Source: Magnetovibrio sp.
Lineage (GTDB): Bacteria; Pseudomonadota; Alphaproteobacteria; Rhodospirillales; Magnetovibrionaceae
Length of the DNA stretch: 34,845 bases
Direction of reading: 5' to 3'
NCBI GenBank assembly: GCA_028281525.1
Contig: JANQJR010000058.1
Coordinates: 1 to 34,845, forward strand
The notes beneath the pieces were generated by a model. It was not told the DNA's origin. It saw only the letters and a program-made list of their open reading frames with translations, and searched no databases. How positions within the stretch are numbered: the first letter of the stretch is position 1; every line of letters starts with the position of its first letter. This document shows positions 9,671 to 18,147 of this stretch, in pieces. The translations under genes and the position numbers were made by a program.

Positions 9671-10261
9671 TCAGCCGATGTCCTCCTTTTGCCGCTGCAG
9701 GCGGGCGTTCATCCGTGCGCGATAACTTTCACCATCCCCATAAGCGTCGAATTCCCAATACCGGGGATGCGCGTCCTGAATCCGGCGCGCATGTTTGATG
9801 GGACACCAGCGGGCCTCGGTCCGGCTGGCGATTTCACGGCCATAGGCGATCACGCCGTTAGCGTAGCCGCAGTACACGCAATTGAGCTTTTCCACCCAAT
9901 TGAGGTATGCCAAGTGGTGACGGTCAATGACGATGAATTCGGCGCGCGGCACGCGCTTGATGCCATAGATCGGAAAGCACACCCATTGGAAGAAGCTCAA
10001 CGACAAATCCAACAACATCAGGGGCACCACCAAAGCGTAGATGACCGGCGACGTGATGAAGTTCAACAGCCCGGAATCCCGCCAAAACCTCAAAAGCCCC
10101 TTGCGCAATTGGCGATGGTTTTCCAGCACCCCTTGCTCGAACAAGACTTTGCGTTGCTCCAAACGGTAACGAAAGCCTTCGCGTTGGGCTTCGAACTCGC
10201 GTTCCAGATCCTTTTCAAGGCTGTGAATTTTGTCGAGAATATCGTTGATAACGTTGTTCAT
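9671..10261 (-). CDS. Conserved hypothetical membrane-associated protein
   Basis: This is a protein of about 196 residues of unknown function. It begins with a coiled-coil helix (about 5-60, rich in Glu, Arg and Gln). A hydrophobic stretch of 35-40 residues follows (NFITSPVIYALVVPLML onward, about 68-105), probably a membrane hairpin. The C-terminal soluble part has a compact Cys/Trp/His-containing segment, NCVYCGYANGVIAYGREIA, ending with WCPIKHARR and a conserved-looking HPRYWEFDAYGD. The Cys-x2-Cys plus the later Cys and His could bind a metal. I place the start at the ATG at 10261, preceded by GAGG; a GTG five codons upstream is the alternative. I recognise no defined family name. Confidence 0.7.
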   Translation of the reverse strand: MNNVINDILDKIHSLEKDLEREFEAQREGFRYRLEQRKVLFEQGVLENHRQLRKGLLRFWRDSGLLNFITSPVIYALVVPLMLLDLSLSFFQWVCFPIYGIKRVPRAEFIVIDRHHLAYLNWVEKLNCVYCGYANGVIAYGREIASRTEARWCPIKHARRIQDAHPRYWEFDAYGDGESYRARMNARLQRQKEDIG

Positions 10262-10327
10262 TCCGACGCGCCTCACTGATTGAAGAAGCAGCCAGTCTAA
10301 CCCGCACCATGCTGTTTCTTCATCAAA

Positions 10328-10678
10328 CTAATCGCGAACGGGTTCTTGTCCATCCGGCAAATAAACGCCATTCGGATCTTCGATTTCCAAAATCCACAAG
10401 TCCGGGTCGATGTCGCTTTCGCGCGCGATGTAAGCATCACAGTCGTGTTCCGCATCCGCGCCGTCTCCACCCACAACCACCATCCAAGCCCGCGCGCCGT
10501 CCACGGTGAAGCGGCGTGCCAACAGCTCGCACCCCCGGCCCAAGCGGTTGCGTTTGATCAGCACCTGACCCGCATCCACGTCGCCACGGCGCGCCACCAC
10601 AGCCGCAAGACAGGCTTGGTCACACAGACGCACCTGGGCCTTGATCCAAATTTCCGTTTTCAAACGAGGTTCGCTCAT
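10328..10678 (-). CDS. DUF1491 family protein
   Basis: This 116-residue soluble protein has the family pattern of DUF1491: an N-terminal RLKTEIWIKAQVR strand/helix, the segment VVARRGDVDAGQVLIKRNRL, and a C-terminal acidic block, DAYIARESDIDPDLWILEIE. It is an alphaproteobacterial family without an assigned biochemical role. It is divergent from the HIT hydrolase gene, with 87 bases between the two starts, so the two share a promoter region. Confidence 0.75.
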   Translation of the reverse strand: MSEPRLKTEIWIKAQVRLCDQACLAAVVARRGDVDAGQVLIKRNRLGRGCELLARRFTVDGARAWMVVVGGDGADAEHDCDAYIARESDIDPDLWILEIEDPNGVYLPDGQEPVRD

Positions 10679-10765
10679 CCGCCATTGTCCTTATGGCCAC
10701 GTTGCGTTCATACTGCCCGCTCCTCCCATAAAAGCGAAGAGGCCATAAAGGCGAAGGGGGCTATT

Positions 10766-11176
10766 TTGTTCACATTGCATCCCATTTTGGAAAAAGACAC
10801 CGTCGAAGTCGCCCGCTTGGGGCTTTGCCGTGTGCTGCTGATGCGCGACCGGACCTATCCATGGCTGATCTTGGTTCCCGAGCGCGATGGCTTGCGCGAC
10901 CTGGACGACCTGAATGAGGCGGACCGCGACCGAGTGATGTCCGATGTGGACCGGGCAAGCAAAACGCTCAAGCGGCTCTTTCAACCTTACAAGATGAACG
11001 TTGCCGCGCTGGGCAACGTGGTGGAGCAACTCCATATTCACGTCATAGCGCGGTTCCAGGACGACCCCGCCTGGCCCGGCCCCGTCTGGGGCGTCTGCCC
11101 CGCTGTGGATTACGATGATGAACGACGCACCGCCCTCATCGGGCAACTCCGCGATGCATTGGATATTATGACGTAA
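10766..11176 (+). CDS. HIT family protein (histidine triad hydrolase)
   Basis: This is a protein of about 136 residues in the HIT superfamily of nucleotide hydrolases and transferases. The active-site strand reads QLHIHVIARF; the first two histidines of HxHxH are present and the third position is Ile. The segment DPAWPGPVWG downstream marks the subfamily with this altered triad. The frame is open far upstream, but the upstream part runs opposite to the DUF1491 gene. I start at TTG 10766 because GAAGGGGG lies 5-12 bases before it and the resulting length fits the family. The substrate is unknown, typically dinucleoside polyphosphates or nucleoside phosphoramidates. Confidence 0.8.
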   Translation: MFTLHPILEKDTVEVARLGLCRVLLMRDRTYPWLILVPERDGLRDLDDLNEADRDRVMSDVDRASKTLKRLFQPYKMNVAALGNVVEQLHIHVIARFQDDPAWPGPVWGVCPAVDYDDERRTALIGQLRDALDIMT

Positions 11177-11220
11177 CCGCCTGTTTCCAACGCCTTGCAT
11201 ATTCGAATGCTTTGAGTATT

Positions 11221-11262
11221 CTACGCCGCGGCTGGGAGATGGAGGTCACGGTCCCGGCGTAG
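11221..11262 (+). other. Inverted repeat downstream of HIT gene
   Basis: Perfect 8-base arms CTACGCCG and CGGCGTAG enclose 26 bases with further pairing (GGGA/TCCC). It lies 45 bases after the HIT stop and about 140 bases before the kinase gene. There is no U-run, so it is a weak terminator candidate or a structured leader for the kinase operon. Confidence 0.35.
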
Positions 11263-11400
11263 TTTGGACAACCGCCCTCTATCACAAATCATTGCGGATT
11301 AGGAATTGCTTTTGGTGTTCGACAGGACGCACGGGCTAGTGGATTTTTGCGGCAAACGGCGTTTGAAACGCTGGTCGCTTCCTGTTGGGAAATCATCTGT

Positions 11401-13359
11401 ATGTTGACTCCCGGTGCCCCCGTGCCGAAGTGCCGCACCCTGCCGATCCGCACCAAGCTGACGTTTCTGTCGGTGATGGTCGTCGTCGCCTTGGGGCTGA
11501 TTTTGTATCTGAGTTGGTATCGCGATACGTCCATCCGCCAGATGGACGACACGCGCAACACCATCCAATCCATGGATGTGATGCTGATGGACATGCAACG
11601 CATTCAAAACGATTTCGTCAACCTGTTCGATCCCCGCTATCTCGATGAATTTTCCATCACCTTCGACCGGTTTGTGGAAAGCACCGAAGACTTGAAGGAT
11701 GGTTTTTGGGACCGTGGTCTGCCCGTTGACAGCCTGGAACGCCTGGTGGTTCTGACCAGCGAACACCAATACCTGTTCGATGAAATGGCAGAGCAACTCA
11801 CCACCATCGGCCAGGACGAAAGCGACGGCCTGCGCGGCAAACTGGCACAAGCCGTTACCGCCATCGAAGCCGAGTTGTCCCATGTTTCGAACGCCACCAA
11901 CCAGCGCCACGCCCTGCACCGCCAACTGGTGATCATGCAAATTCTCACCAAGGATTTGCTGCTGCACAAACAGGCCGCCTACGCTCAACGCTTCGAAGGA
12001 AACTTCGCGGCGTTGTTAGGCGACGTGGACCAAATGGTCACCGAAGCCCAAGTCCGCATCCGTTTGAGAACGGCACTGTTTGCCTACCGCGAGAATTTTC
12101 TGAAACTGATCACCGCCGCCGAACGGGTTGGGCTGAATTATGAGCATGGCATGCGCGCGGAAATCGGCGGCACGGTCGCCGAAGCGCGTGAAACCTTGGC
12201 GCGCCTGACCGCTGAGGTGAACGTCGCCATCGGTTTGCAGGAACAAAACCTCAATGTGCTCATCGGCGTCACGGCTGGATCGTTCTCGCTCGCCTTCCTG
12301 CTGGCCTTGGTGATGCTGGGCCGCTCAATTTCCACACCGATCCGCAACGTGACCGGCATCATGACCCAATTGGCGGACGGGGATTTGTCGGTGGATATTC
12401 CCGACCAACCGCGGCGCGATGAAATCGGCGACATGCTGCGGGCGCTGCGCGTATTCAAAATGGGTGCGATCATCCGCCGGCGCACCCAGGAAGAATTGCG
12501 CAAAGCCCACGATGAATTGGAAACCCGTGTCGAGCAACGGACCCGCGCCCTATCGGAAGAAATCCAAGAGCGCCGCCGCGCCGAAACGGAACTGAAGCGC
12601 GCGCGCGAGCAGGCGGAAAGCGCGAATCAGGCGAAATCCCTGTTTCTCGCCAACATGAGCCACGAATTGCGCACCCCCTTGAACGCCATCATCGGCTATT
12701 CGGAAATGCTGCAGGAAGACGCCGCCGATCTGGGATTTGAAGGAATGACCCTGGATCTCGACAAGATCAACACGGCGGGCAAACACCTTTTGGGGCTCAT
12801 CACGGGGATTCTCGACATCTCCAAGATCGAAGCGGGCCGGTTCGAAGCGACGGTGGAGCGTTTTATCGTCCGGGATGTGATCGACACCGTGGTCGACACG
12901 GTCCAGCCCCTGATCACAAACAATGCCAACACGCTGGAAGTGTCCTATACGGATGATCTGGGCGACATGGAGACCGATGCCACGCGGTTGCGCCAGATTC
13001 TATTCAATTTCCTATCCAACGCGGCCAAATTCACCGAAGGCGGGACCATCACACTGCGTGCATTTCGCGAGGCCGACATCGCAGGCGACACCTTGGTGTT
13101 CAGTGTCACCGATACCGGTATCGGCATGGACCAAAAGCAGTTGGGCATGGTGTTTGAACCGTTCACCCAGGCCGACGTCTCCACCACCCGCAAATACGGT
13201 GGCACTGGCCTGGGCCTCACCCTGAACCGCGAACTGGCGCGTTTACTAGGCGGTGAAGTCATGGCCTATAGCACACTTGGCAAGGGCTCGACCTTTACCG
13301 TACGCCTGCCCGCCAGAGCCCCGATCGAAACACTGGACATGTTGAACCAAGGGACTTAA
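11401..13359 (+). CDS. Membrane sensor histidine kinase with HAMP domain
   Basis: This protein has about 652 residues. TM1 (about 20-37) and TM2 (about 286-307) flank a ~250-residue, largely helical periplasmic sensor region. A HAMP linker (about 308-355, QLADGDLSVDIP) and a coiled coil (about 358-410) follow. The HisKA domain carries SHELRTPL with the phospho-acceptor H421, and the ATPase domain has LFNFLSNAAKF, SVTDTGIGM and GTGLGLTL, so the kinase core is complete. I use ATG 11401, 18 codons inside the longest frame, because GGGAAA lies about ten bases before it and TM1 follows properly. It is the first gene of a signalling operon with two receiver proteins. Confidence 0.9.
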   Translation: MLTPGAPVPKCRTLPIRTKLTFLSVMVVVALGLILYLSWYRDTSIRQMDDTRNTIQSMDVMLMDMQRIQNDFVNLFDPRYLDEFSITFDRFVESTEDLKDGFWDRGLPVDSLERLVVLTSEHQYLFDEMAEQLTTIGQDESDGLRGKLAQAVTAIEAELSHVSNATNQRHALHRQLVIMQILTKDLLLHKQAAYAQRFEGNFAALLGDVDQMVTEAQVRIRLRTALFAYRENFLKLITAAERVGLNYEHGMRAEIGGTVAEARETLARLTAEVNVAIGLQEQNLNVLIGVTAGSFSLAFLLALVMLGRSISTPIRNVTGIMTQLADGDLSVDIPDQPRRDEIGDMLRALRVFKMGAIIRRRTQEELRKAHDELETRVEQRTRALSEEIQERRRAETELKRAREQAESANQAKSLFLANMSHELRTPLNAIIGYSEMLQEDAADLGFEGMTLDLDKINTAGKHLLGLITGILDISKIEAGRFEATVERFIVRDVIDTVVDTVQPLITNNANTLEVSYTDDLGDMETDATRLRQILFNFLSNAAKFTEGGTITLRAFREADIAGDTLVFSVTDTGIGMDQKQLGMVFEPFTQADVSTTRKYGGTGLGLTLNRELARLLGGEVMAYSTLGKGSTFTVRLPARAPIETLDMLNQGT

Positions 13360-13417
13360 ATCACGGGGCGCGTGGATTTCCACGGGCCTTCCCCCCGCAT
13401 CAATACGGAACGCATTC

Positions 13418-13798
13418 ATGGCCACACTTTTGCTTGTGGAAGATAATGAACTCAATCGCGATATGCTGGGCAGGCGCCTGCAACGCATGGGATATACGGT
13501 CAAAATCGCCGTCAATGGCCAAGAAGGCATCGATCTGGCCCGCACTGTACAGCCCGATCTGGTGCTGATGGACATCAATATGCCGATCTTGGACGGATGG
13601 GAGGCGGCACGCATACTCAAGAGTGATGTTGACACCCAAAACATCCCCATTATCGCGCTCACAGCACACGCCATGACATCGGACCGAGACAAAGCCGGAG
13701 AAATAGGTTTCAATGACTTTGCGACCAAGCCCGTGGACTTCCCCGCGCTGGTTGGCATGATCGAGAAGTGGATCAGCCATGCCCATATAACCGGCTGA
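13418..13798 (+). CDS. Single-domain response regulator (DivK/CheY-like)
   Basis: This 126-residue stand-alone receiver has an acidic pocket (E8-D9), phospho-acceptor D52 in LMDINMP, the switch Thr in IALTAHAM and the invariant Lys in ATKPVD. No output domain is present. The sequence resembles the DivK type, which acts by binding other kinases or passing phosphate on. It lies 58 bases after the HAMP kinase, which is its likely phosphodonor, and 28 bases before the receiver-EAL gene. Confidence 0.9.
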   Translation: MATLLLVEDNELNRDMLGRRLQRMGYTVKIAVNGQEGIDLARTVQPDLVLMDINMPILDGWEAARILKSDVDTQNIPIIALTAHAMTSDRDKAGEIGFNDFATKPVDFPALVGMIEKWISHAHITG

Positions 13799-13826
13799 AA
13801 ATGAAGAAAAAAATCATATTGAAACG

Positions 13827-15932
13827 ATGAGTGACAGCGCTACTGAGCCCAATAGCCCGCACATTCTTGTCGTCGACGACAATGAAATGAACCGTGAACT
13901 GCTGATCCGCCGCCTGGATCGGCGCGGATTTACCACGGAAAACGCCATTGGCGGGCTCGACGCTCTGGCAAAAATTCAAGCTACCGCTTTCGATCTGGTG
14001 TTGCTTGACATCAACATGCCCGACATGGATGGCATTCAGGTGCTGGAAAAAGTACGTAAAACGCACAACCAGTCCGACCTGCCCATCATTATGGTCAGTG
14101 CACGGGACGGTAGCGAAAGCATCGCCGAGGCGATCTCCAAGGGGGCCAATGATTACGTCACCAAGCCCGTGGACTTCCCCGTTGCCCTGGCGCGCATCAA
14201 AACGCAGTTAGAGGTGATGCGCACCCACCAAAAGCTCAAAGAAAGCGAGGAGCGCTACGCGCTCGCCTTCAAGGGTGCGAACGACGGTCTGTGGGATTGG
14301 GATATGGCAACCGACAAGGTGTACTATTCCGACCGCTGGAAAGAAATGCTGGGCTATGGCCCAGATGAGTTCGGCGACAGCCCGGACGATTGGTTGAATC
14401 TGGTTCATCCGGAAGAAGTGGAAAAGCTCAAAAACGCCATAGAACACCACCTCGCAGGGCAAACGGACGCGTTGGAACACGAATACAGGGCGCTGCATAC
14501 GGACGGCACGTTCCGCTGGCTGTTGACCCGCGGTGTGGCTTCACGCGGTCCGAACGGCCAAGCGACCCGCATATCCGGTTCGCAAACCGATGTGACCCGC
14601 AGCAAGGCTTATGACCCCATCACCGAAATCCCCAACAAATTCCTGTTCATGGACCGCCTGGAATGGCTATTGGACAAAGACCGGCGGCAACGGCGTGGAC
14701 GATATGCGGTATTTCTGATCCACATTGACCGACTGGATGAGTTACGAGAAACCCTGGGCCCCGTGTCGGGCGAAGAAGTCATCATCAACATCGCGCACCG
14801 CCTGATCGAAAGCCTGCGTCCCGAAGACAGTGTATCGCGCATGTTCGAAGCGGAGGCCGCAACCGTCAGCCGTCACGACGATGCCGACTTCGCGGTGCTC
14901 GCCGAAGGCTGCCGCGATGAAACCACCGCCCCGAAACTGGCCGAACGTTTGCGCGCTGTGGTCAGCAAGCCGATGCAGGTCGGCGAGAAAAACCTGGTGC
15001 TCACCGCGACCATGGGCATTGTCGCGGGCAAGATGGAAGAAGGCCTGGAAGCGCCGGAAGTCATTGCGCATGCCACGTCTGCCTTGAAACGCGCGCAGCG
15101 CAAAGGTCCCGGCAACTATGAACTGTTCGACAAACACATGCAGCAGCGCGCTATCCAGCGCCTGAAGATGGAAACCGACCTACGCCGCGCCGTGGCGGAC
15201 GGGGAATTGGCCCTGCACTACCAACCCATCGTCAAGCTCAGCACCGGTGAGATCGCGGGATGCGAAGCGCTCGCGCGCTGGCGTCACCCGGAACGCGGCA
15301 ACATTCCGCCGGCCGAATTCATCCCGCTGGCCGAAGAATCCGGCCTGATCGACGTGATCGGCGATTGGGTGCTGGAAGAGGCCTGCAGCCAATATCAACT
15401 TTGGATCGATGGGCGTACGGAAAAACCGGACTTGTCGGTCAACTTCTCCCTTTTGCAGATGCAGCGCGAGGGTATCGAAGACCGGGTAATGGACATCCTG
15501 CATCGCACCGGAATGGACCCTCACCACCTCAAAATCGAGATCACCGAATCGATCTTCATGGAGGATATGGAGCGCATCAACGACATTCTCACGAAACTGA
15601 ACAACGAAGGCATCGGAATCGCCATTGACGACTTCGGCACAGGCTATTCGTCGCTGCAATACCTATCCAAATTGCCCATCACGCATTTGAAAATCGACCG
15701 CTCCTTCGTCGGTGACGTGTCCAACGACATCGCCGCACAGACCATCGTTCAATCCACGTTGCTGATGGCGCAAAGCCTCGGCATTCAAGTGGTGGCGGAA
15801 GGCATCGAAACGGTCGACCAGGAAGCGCTGTTGAAGGTGCTCAAGGCTGAATACGGCCAGGGCTATCACTTCTGGCGTCCCATCAGCGGCGACGATTTCG
15901 CCAATTTGCTGACAGGGCCGCCGAGGCTCTAA
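13827..15932 (+). CDS. Receiver-PAS-degenerate GGDEF-EAL protein (c-di-GMP phosphodiesterase)
   Basis: This 701-residue cytoplasmic protein has four domains: receiver (12-130, phospho-acceptor D61 in LLDINMP), PAS (about 140-265), GGDEF-like (about 270-425) and EAL (about 435-695). The GGDEF signature is replaced by RHDDADF, so diguanylate cyclase activity is unlikely. The EAL half keeps the catalytic set: CEALARW, SVNFS, IEITES, IDDFGTGYSSL, HLKIDRSF, VVAEGIET and QGYHFWRP. It is therefore predicted to hydrolyse c-di-GMP under control of phosphorylation, with the kinase and receiver upstream as the likely input. Confidence 0.92.
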   Translation: MSDSATEPNSPHILVVDDNEMNRELLIRRLDRRGFTTENAIGGLDALAKIQATAFDLVLLDINMPDMDGIQVLEKVRKTHNQSDLPIIMVSARDGSESIAEAISKGANDYVTKPVDFPVALARIKTQLEVMRTHQKLKESEERYALAFKGANDGLWDWDMATDKVYYSDRWKEMLGYGPDEFGDSPDDWLNLVHPEEVEKLKNAIEHHLAGQTDALEHEYRALHTDGTFRWLLTRGVASRGPNGQATRISGSQTDVTRSKAYDPITEIPNKFLFMDRLEWLLDKDRRQRRGRYAVFLIHIDRLDELRETLGPVSGEEVIINIAHRLIESLRPEDSVSRMFEAEAATVSRHDDADFAVLAEGCRDETTAPKLAERLRAVVSKPMQVGEKNLVLTATMGIVAGKMEEGLEAPEVIAHATSALKRAQRKGPGNYELFDKHMQQRAIQRLKMETDLRRAVADGELALHYQPIVKLSTGEIAGCEALARWRHPERGNIPPAEFIPLAEESGLIDVIGDWVLEEACSQYQLWIDGRTEKPDLSVNFSLLQMQREGIEDRVMDILHRTGMDPHHLKIEITESIFMEDMERINDILTKLNNEGIGIAIDDFGTGYSSLQYLSKLPITHLKIDRSFVGDVSNDIAAQTIVQSTLLMAQSLGIQVVAEGIETVDQEALLKVLKAEYGQGYHFWRPISGDDFANLLTGPPRL

Positions 15933-16156
15933 ACAGAGTTCCAATCAATCTCAAAGCCACTCATCTCAACCTTTTTTACAGCCTCACTTAACTGTTGTTC
16001 GGTCAGCATCAGTTGGTCTTCTACCGTATATGGATGAATACCTTTTTCCAGCATCTCGACTGCCCGCGTTTCAATGTGAATAGCATCGACTTTCTGGCAA
16101 TACTTAAGTGCACCAATATTGATTCGACACACGTACCCGTGGCGGCAATTCCTCAT
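15929..16156 (-). pseudogene. Small hypothetical ORF, probable 3' half of a frameshifted gene
   Basis: This frame encodes 75 residues, with coherent composition from about residue 9 (CRINIGALKYCQKVDAIHIE) to the end at GFEIDWNSV. It has no ribosome site at its own ATG and overlaps the end of the upstream frame (16104-16316) by 53 bases in a different frame. Joining the two frames at about 16115-16145 would give one soluble protein of about 128 residues. The region is clearly richer in A+T than its neighbours, suggesting acquired or decaying DNA. Its stop overlaps the EAL gene stop. No family recognised. Confidence 0.4.
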
Positions 16157-16316
16157 TTTTGTAATCGGCCAACCATATGGCTAACTCAAGTTGCTTGTCA
16201 GAAAGTGCACGATCATCAGGGGCAACCAGTTCCAGGCGTGCAGATTGTTTGTTCCACCTTTTCCTAAAAGCTCCAGGGTAATGATTTTTGGGTATACCCG
16301 GGGGCTGATTGGCCAT
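16104..16316 (-). pseudogene. Small hypothetical ORF, probable 5' half of a frameshifted gene
   Basis: This frame encodes 70 residues beginning MANQPPGIPKNHYPGAF and containing KQLELAIWLADYKNEELPP before running out of frame into VSNQYWCT and a stop. The frame is open further upstream, but that part crosses a terminator and the sulfhydrylase gene, so I start at the ATG at 16316. The ribosome site is weak. Together with the overlapping frame 15929-16156 it looks like one small gene broken by a single-base indel; two overlapping intact genes cannot be excluded. Confidence 0.4.
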
Positions 16317-16400
16317 CACATGCAACCCATATATTGCCAGTCTGCGCCACTGAAAACACCATATATAGGCATTGCATTGCCAATGCCGATTGTTATGCAA

Positions 16401-16438
16401 ACAAAAAGCCGCGCTCAAAAAAGAGCGCGGCTTTATTC
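16401..16438 (-). terminator. Rho-independent terminator of the sulfhydrylase gene
   Basis: A perfect 12-base stem (AAAGCCGCGCTC at 16405-16416 and its complement at 16423-16434) closes a six-base A loop. Read on the minus strand the stem is followed by TTTTTG. It lies about 20 bases after the metY stop. Confidence 0.9.
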
Positions 16439-16455
16439 TGTGCTGGTGAGGATAA

Positions 16456-17757
16456 TCAAGCCGAGGCGGCAGCCTTAAGCGCCTGCTCCAGGTCAGCGAG
16501 GATATCGTCGATGTGCTCGATCCCGATGGACAGCCGCACATAACCTTCCGTCACACCGCTGGCCAGTTGTTCTTCGGCATTCAATTGCGAATGCGTGGTG
16601 GTCGCCGGGTGGATCGCCAGCGAACGCGCATCGCCGATGTTGGCGACATGGTAGAACATCTGAAGCGCTTCGATAAAGGCGCAGCCTGCATCTTTGCCGC
16701 CCTTAAGCTCAAAACCGAGCAGACCGCTGTAGCCGCCAGACAGGTACGCATCCGCGCGGCGCTTGTCCTCGCCGTCCTGAAGGCTCGGATAGATGACTTT
16801 GGTCACCTCCGTATGGTTATTGAGAAAGTCGGCGACTTTTGCCGTATTGGCGGAGTGTTCGCGCATGCGCAGTGCCAGCGTTTCCATGCCCTGGATGATC
16901 TGGAAGGCGTTGAACGGGCTGATCGCCGCGCCCAGGTCGCGCAGCAGCGTGGTGCGCGCCTTGATGATGTAGGCCACCGGGCCGATCGGTTTGACCGCTT
17001 CGACCCACACCGCACCGTGATAGCTGGGATCCGGCGTGTTCAAAGCCGGTTGGCGGTCCGCGCCCGCACCCTCCCAGTCGAACGTGCCGCCATCGACGAT
17101 GATGCCACCCATCGACGTGCCGTGGCCGCCCAGGTACTTGGTGCCGGAATACATAACGATGGCCGCACCGTGTTCCAGCGAACGGCACAGAACCGGGGCC
17201 GCCGTGTTGTCCATGATCAAGGGAATACCGAACTCCTTGCCAATGTCGGCGACTTCCCGGATGGGAAAGACGCGCAATTTCGGGTTGGGCAGGGTTTCGG
17301 CGTAATACGCGCGGGTGCGCTCATCGGTCGCCGCACGAAAGGCTTCCGGATCCACCGGATCGACGAAGCGCACCTCGATACCCTGGTCCTTGAGCGTGTT
17401 GGCGAACAGATTGTAGGTGCCGCCGTACAAGTCGGTCGAGCTGACGATGTTGTCGCCCGCCTTGGCGAGATTCTGAATGGACATGGCCGTGGCCGACTGT
17501 CCGGACGCGACGGCAAGCGCCGCAACGCCGCCTTCCAAAGCCGCGACGCGCTTTTCCAACACGTCGGTGGTGGGGTTCATCAAACGGGTGTAGATGTTGC
17601 CCAATTCCGAAAGCGCGAACAGGTTCGCGGCATGTTCTGTGCTGTCAAACTGGTACGCTGTGGTCTGATGGATCGGCACCGCGACCGAGCCGGTGTTTGG
17701 GTCCGCGCGCCAACCCGCATGCAGGCATTGAGTTTCCGGATGTTTGCTGTCGGCCAT
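16456..17757 (-). CDS. metY: O-acetylhomoserine sulfhydrylase (aminocarboxypropyltransferase)
   Basis: This 433-residue PLP enzyme of the Cys/Met metabolism family is expected to convert O-acetylhomoserine plus sulfide to homocysteine. The start is ATG 17757 with a strong AGGAGG site; the longer open frame lacks such a site. The N-terminus, ETQCLHAGWRADPNTGSVAVP, and the YTRLMNPTTDVLE segment match the MetY branch. The PLP lysine is K207 in SGTKYLGGHG, and MDNTAAP lies before it. Close relatives act on other O-acyl or gamma-substituted substrates (MetZ, cystathionine enzymes), but the layout favours MetY. The gene has its own terminator and a structured leader. Confidence 0.9.
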   Translation of the reverse strand: MADSKHPETQCLHAGWRADPNTGSVAVPIHQTTAYQFDSTEHAANLFALSELGNIYTRLMNPTTDVLEKRVAALEGGVAALAVASGQSATAMSIQNLAKAGDNIVSSTDLYGGTYNLFANTLKDQGIEVRFVDPVDPEAFRAATDERTRAYYAETLPNPKLRVFPIREVADIGKEFGIPLIMDNTAAPVLCRSLEHGAAIVMYSGTKYLGGHGTSMGGIIVDGGTFDWEGAGADRQPALNTPDPSYHGAVWVEAVKPIGPVAYIIKARTTLLRDLGAAISPFNAFQIIQGMETLALRMREHSANTAKVADFLNNHTEVTKVIYPSLQDGEDKRRADAYLSGGYSGLLGFELKGGKDAGCAFIEALQMFYHVANIGDARSLAIHPATTTHSQLNAEEQLASGVTEGYVRLSIGIEHIDDILADLEQALKAAASA

Positions 17758-17783
17758 GCGACCTCCTCCCTTTGCTGTGATCC

Positions 17784-17817
17784 CCGGCTTAGTGCCGGTT
17801 TCGGGCGCCTTCCGCCC
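17784..17817 (-). promoter_or_regulatory. Two tandem GC hairpins in the metY leader
   Basis: Just upstream of the metY ribosome site the minus strand can form two consecutive five-pair hairpins: 17803-17817 (GGGCG/CGCCC) and 17784-17798 (CCGGC/GCCGG, loop ACTAA). Their closeness to the ribosome site would allow translational control. I could not match them to the SAM-II or SAH riboswitch consensus that I know, so no ligand is proposed. Confidence 0.3.
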
Positions 17818-17931
17818 TTGCGTCGAATAGTCCCCCATGCGCCCACGCCTCTCGTGCGATGATTTCAAAATGCGTTGCGATGCTTAAAGCAGCGAATTTT
17901 GAAAGCTGAATCGCCCGAGCAAACGTCTATT

Positions 17932-17983
17932 GTGGCCTGCTTATCCCAGACATGCATGAAATGCATTTCTGGGGCAGGACACA
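17932..17983. other. Long inverted repeat in the metY/epimerase intergenic region
   Basis: The core is a 13-base stem with one mismatch (17945-17957 against 17961-17973) around a GAA triloop. It is extended outside by CCTGC (17936-17940) against GCAGG (17974-17978). It lies in the 390-base divergent region between metY and the epimerase gene and could be an operator or an RNA hairpin. Apart from this element and the metY leader hairpins I see nothing else in 17758-18147. Confidence 0.45.
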
Positions 17984-18147
17984 GGCAAACGCGCGCCTAT
18001 TAAGCCCACTTTACCCGCCACCTGCAACCCCTGCCTGCAGGCCCCAATACCGGGAGTTTGCTGTTTCCCCCCCCGACCAAATGGAGTAGGTTCGGGGCAC
18101 GAATACCGCCTGGATTCTTAAAAAGATTGAATTAAGAAGCATCTCTC

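Noticed and set aside
10346-10765. N-terminal extension of the HIT protein
   Set aside because: The extension lies opposite the DUF1491 gene and has no family similarity; a TTG start with a strong ribosome site at 10766 gives the expected length.
17758-17830. SAM-II or SAH riboswitch in front of metY
   Set aside because: Hairpins are present, but I could not find the conserved pseudoknot or core bases of either class as I know them.
16513-17862. Plus-strand open frame of about 449 codons opposite metY
   Set aside because: The minus strand encodes a complete PLP enzyme with its active-site lysine and a good ribosome site; the plus frame is Arg/Gly/His-rich antisense translation.
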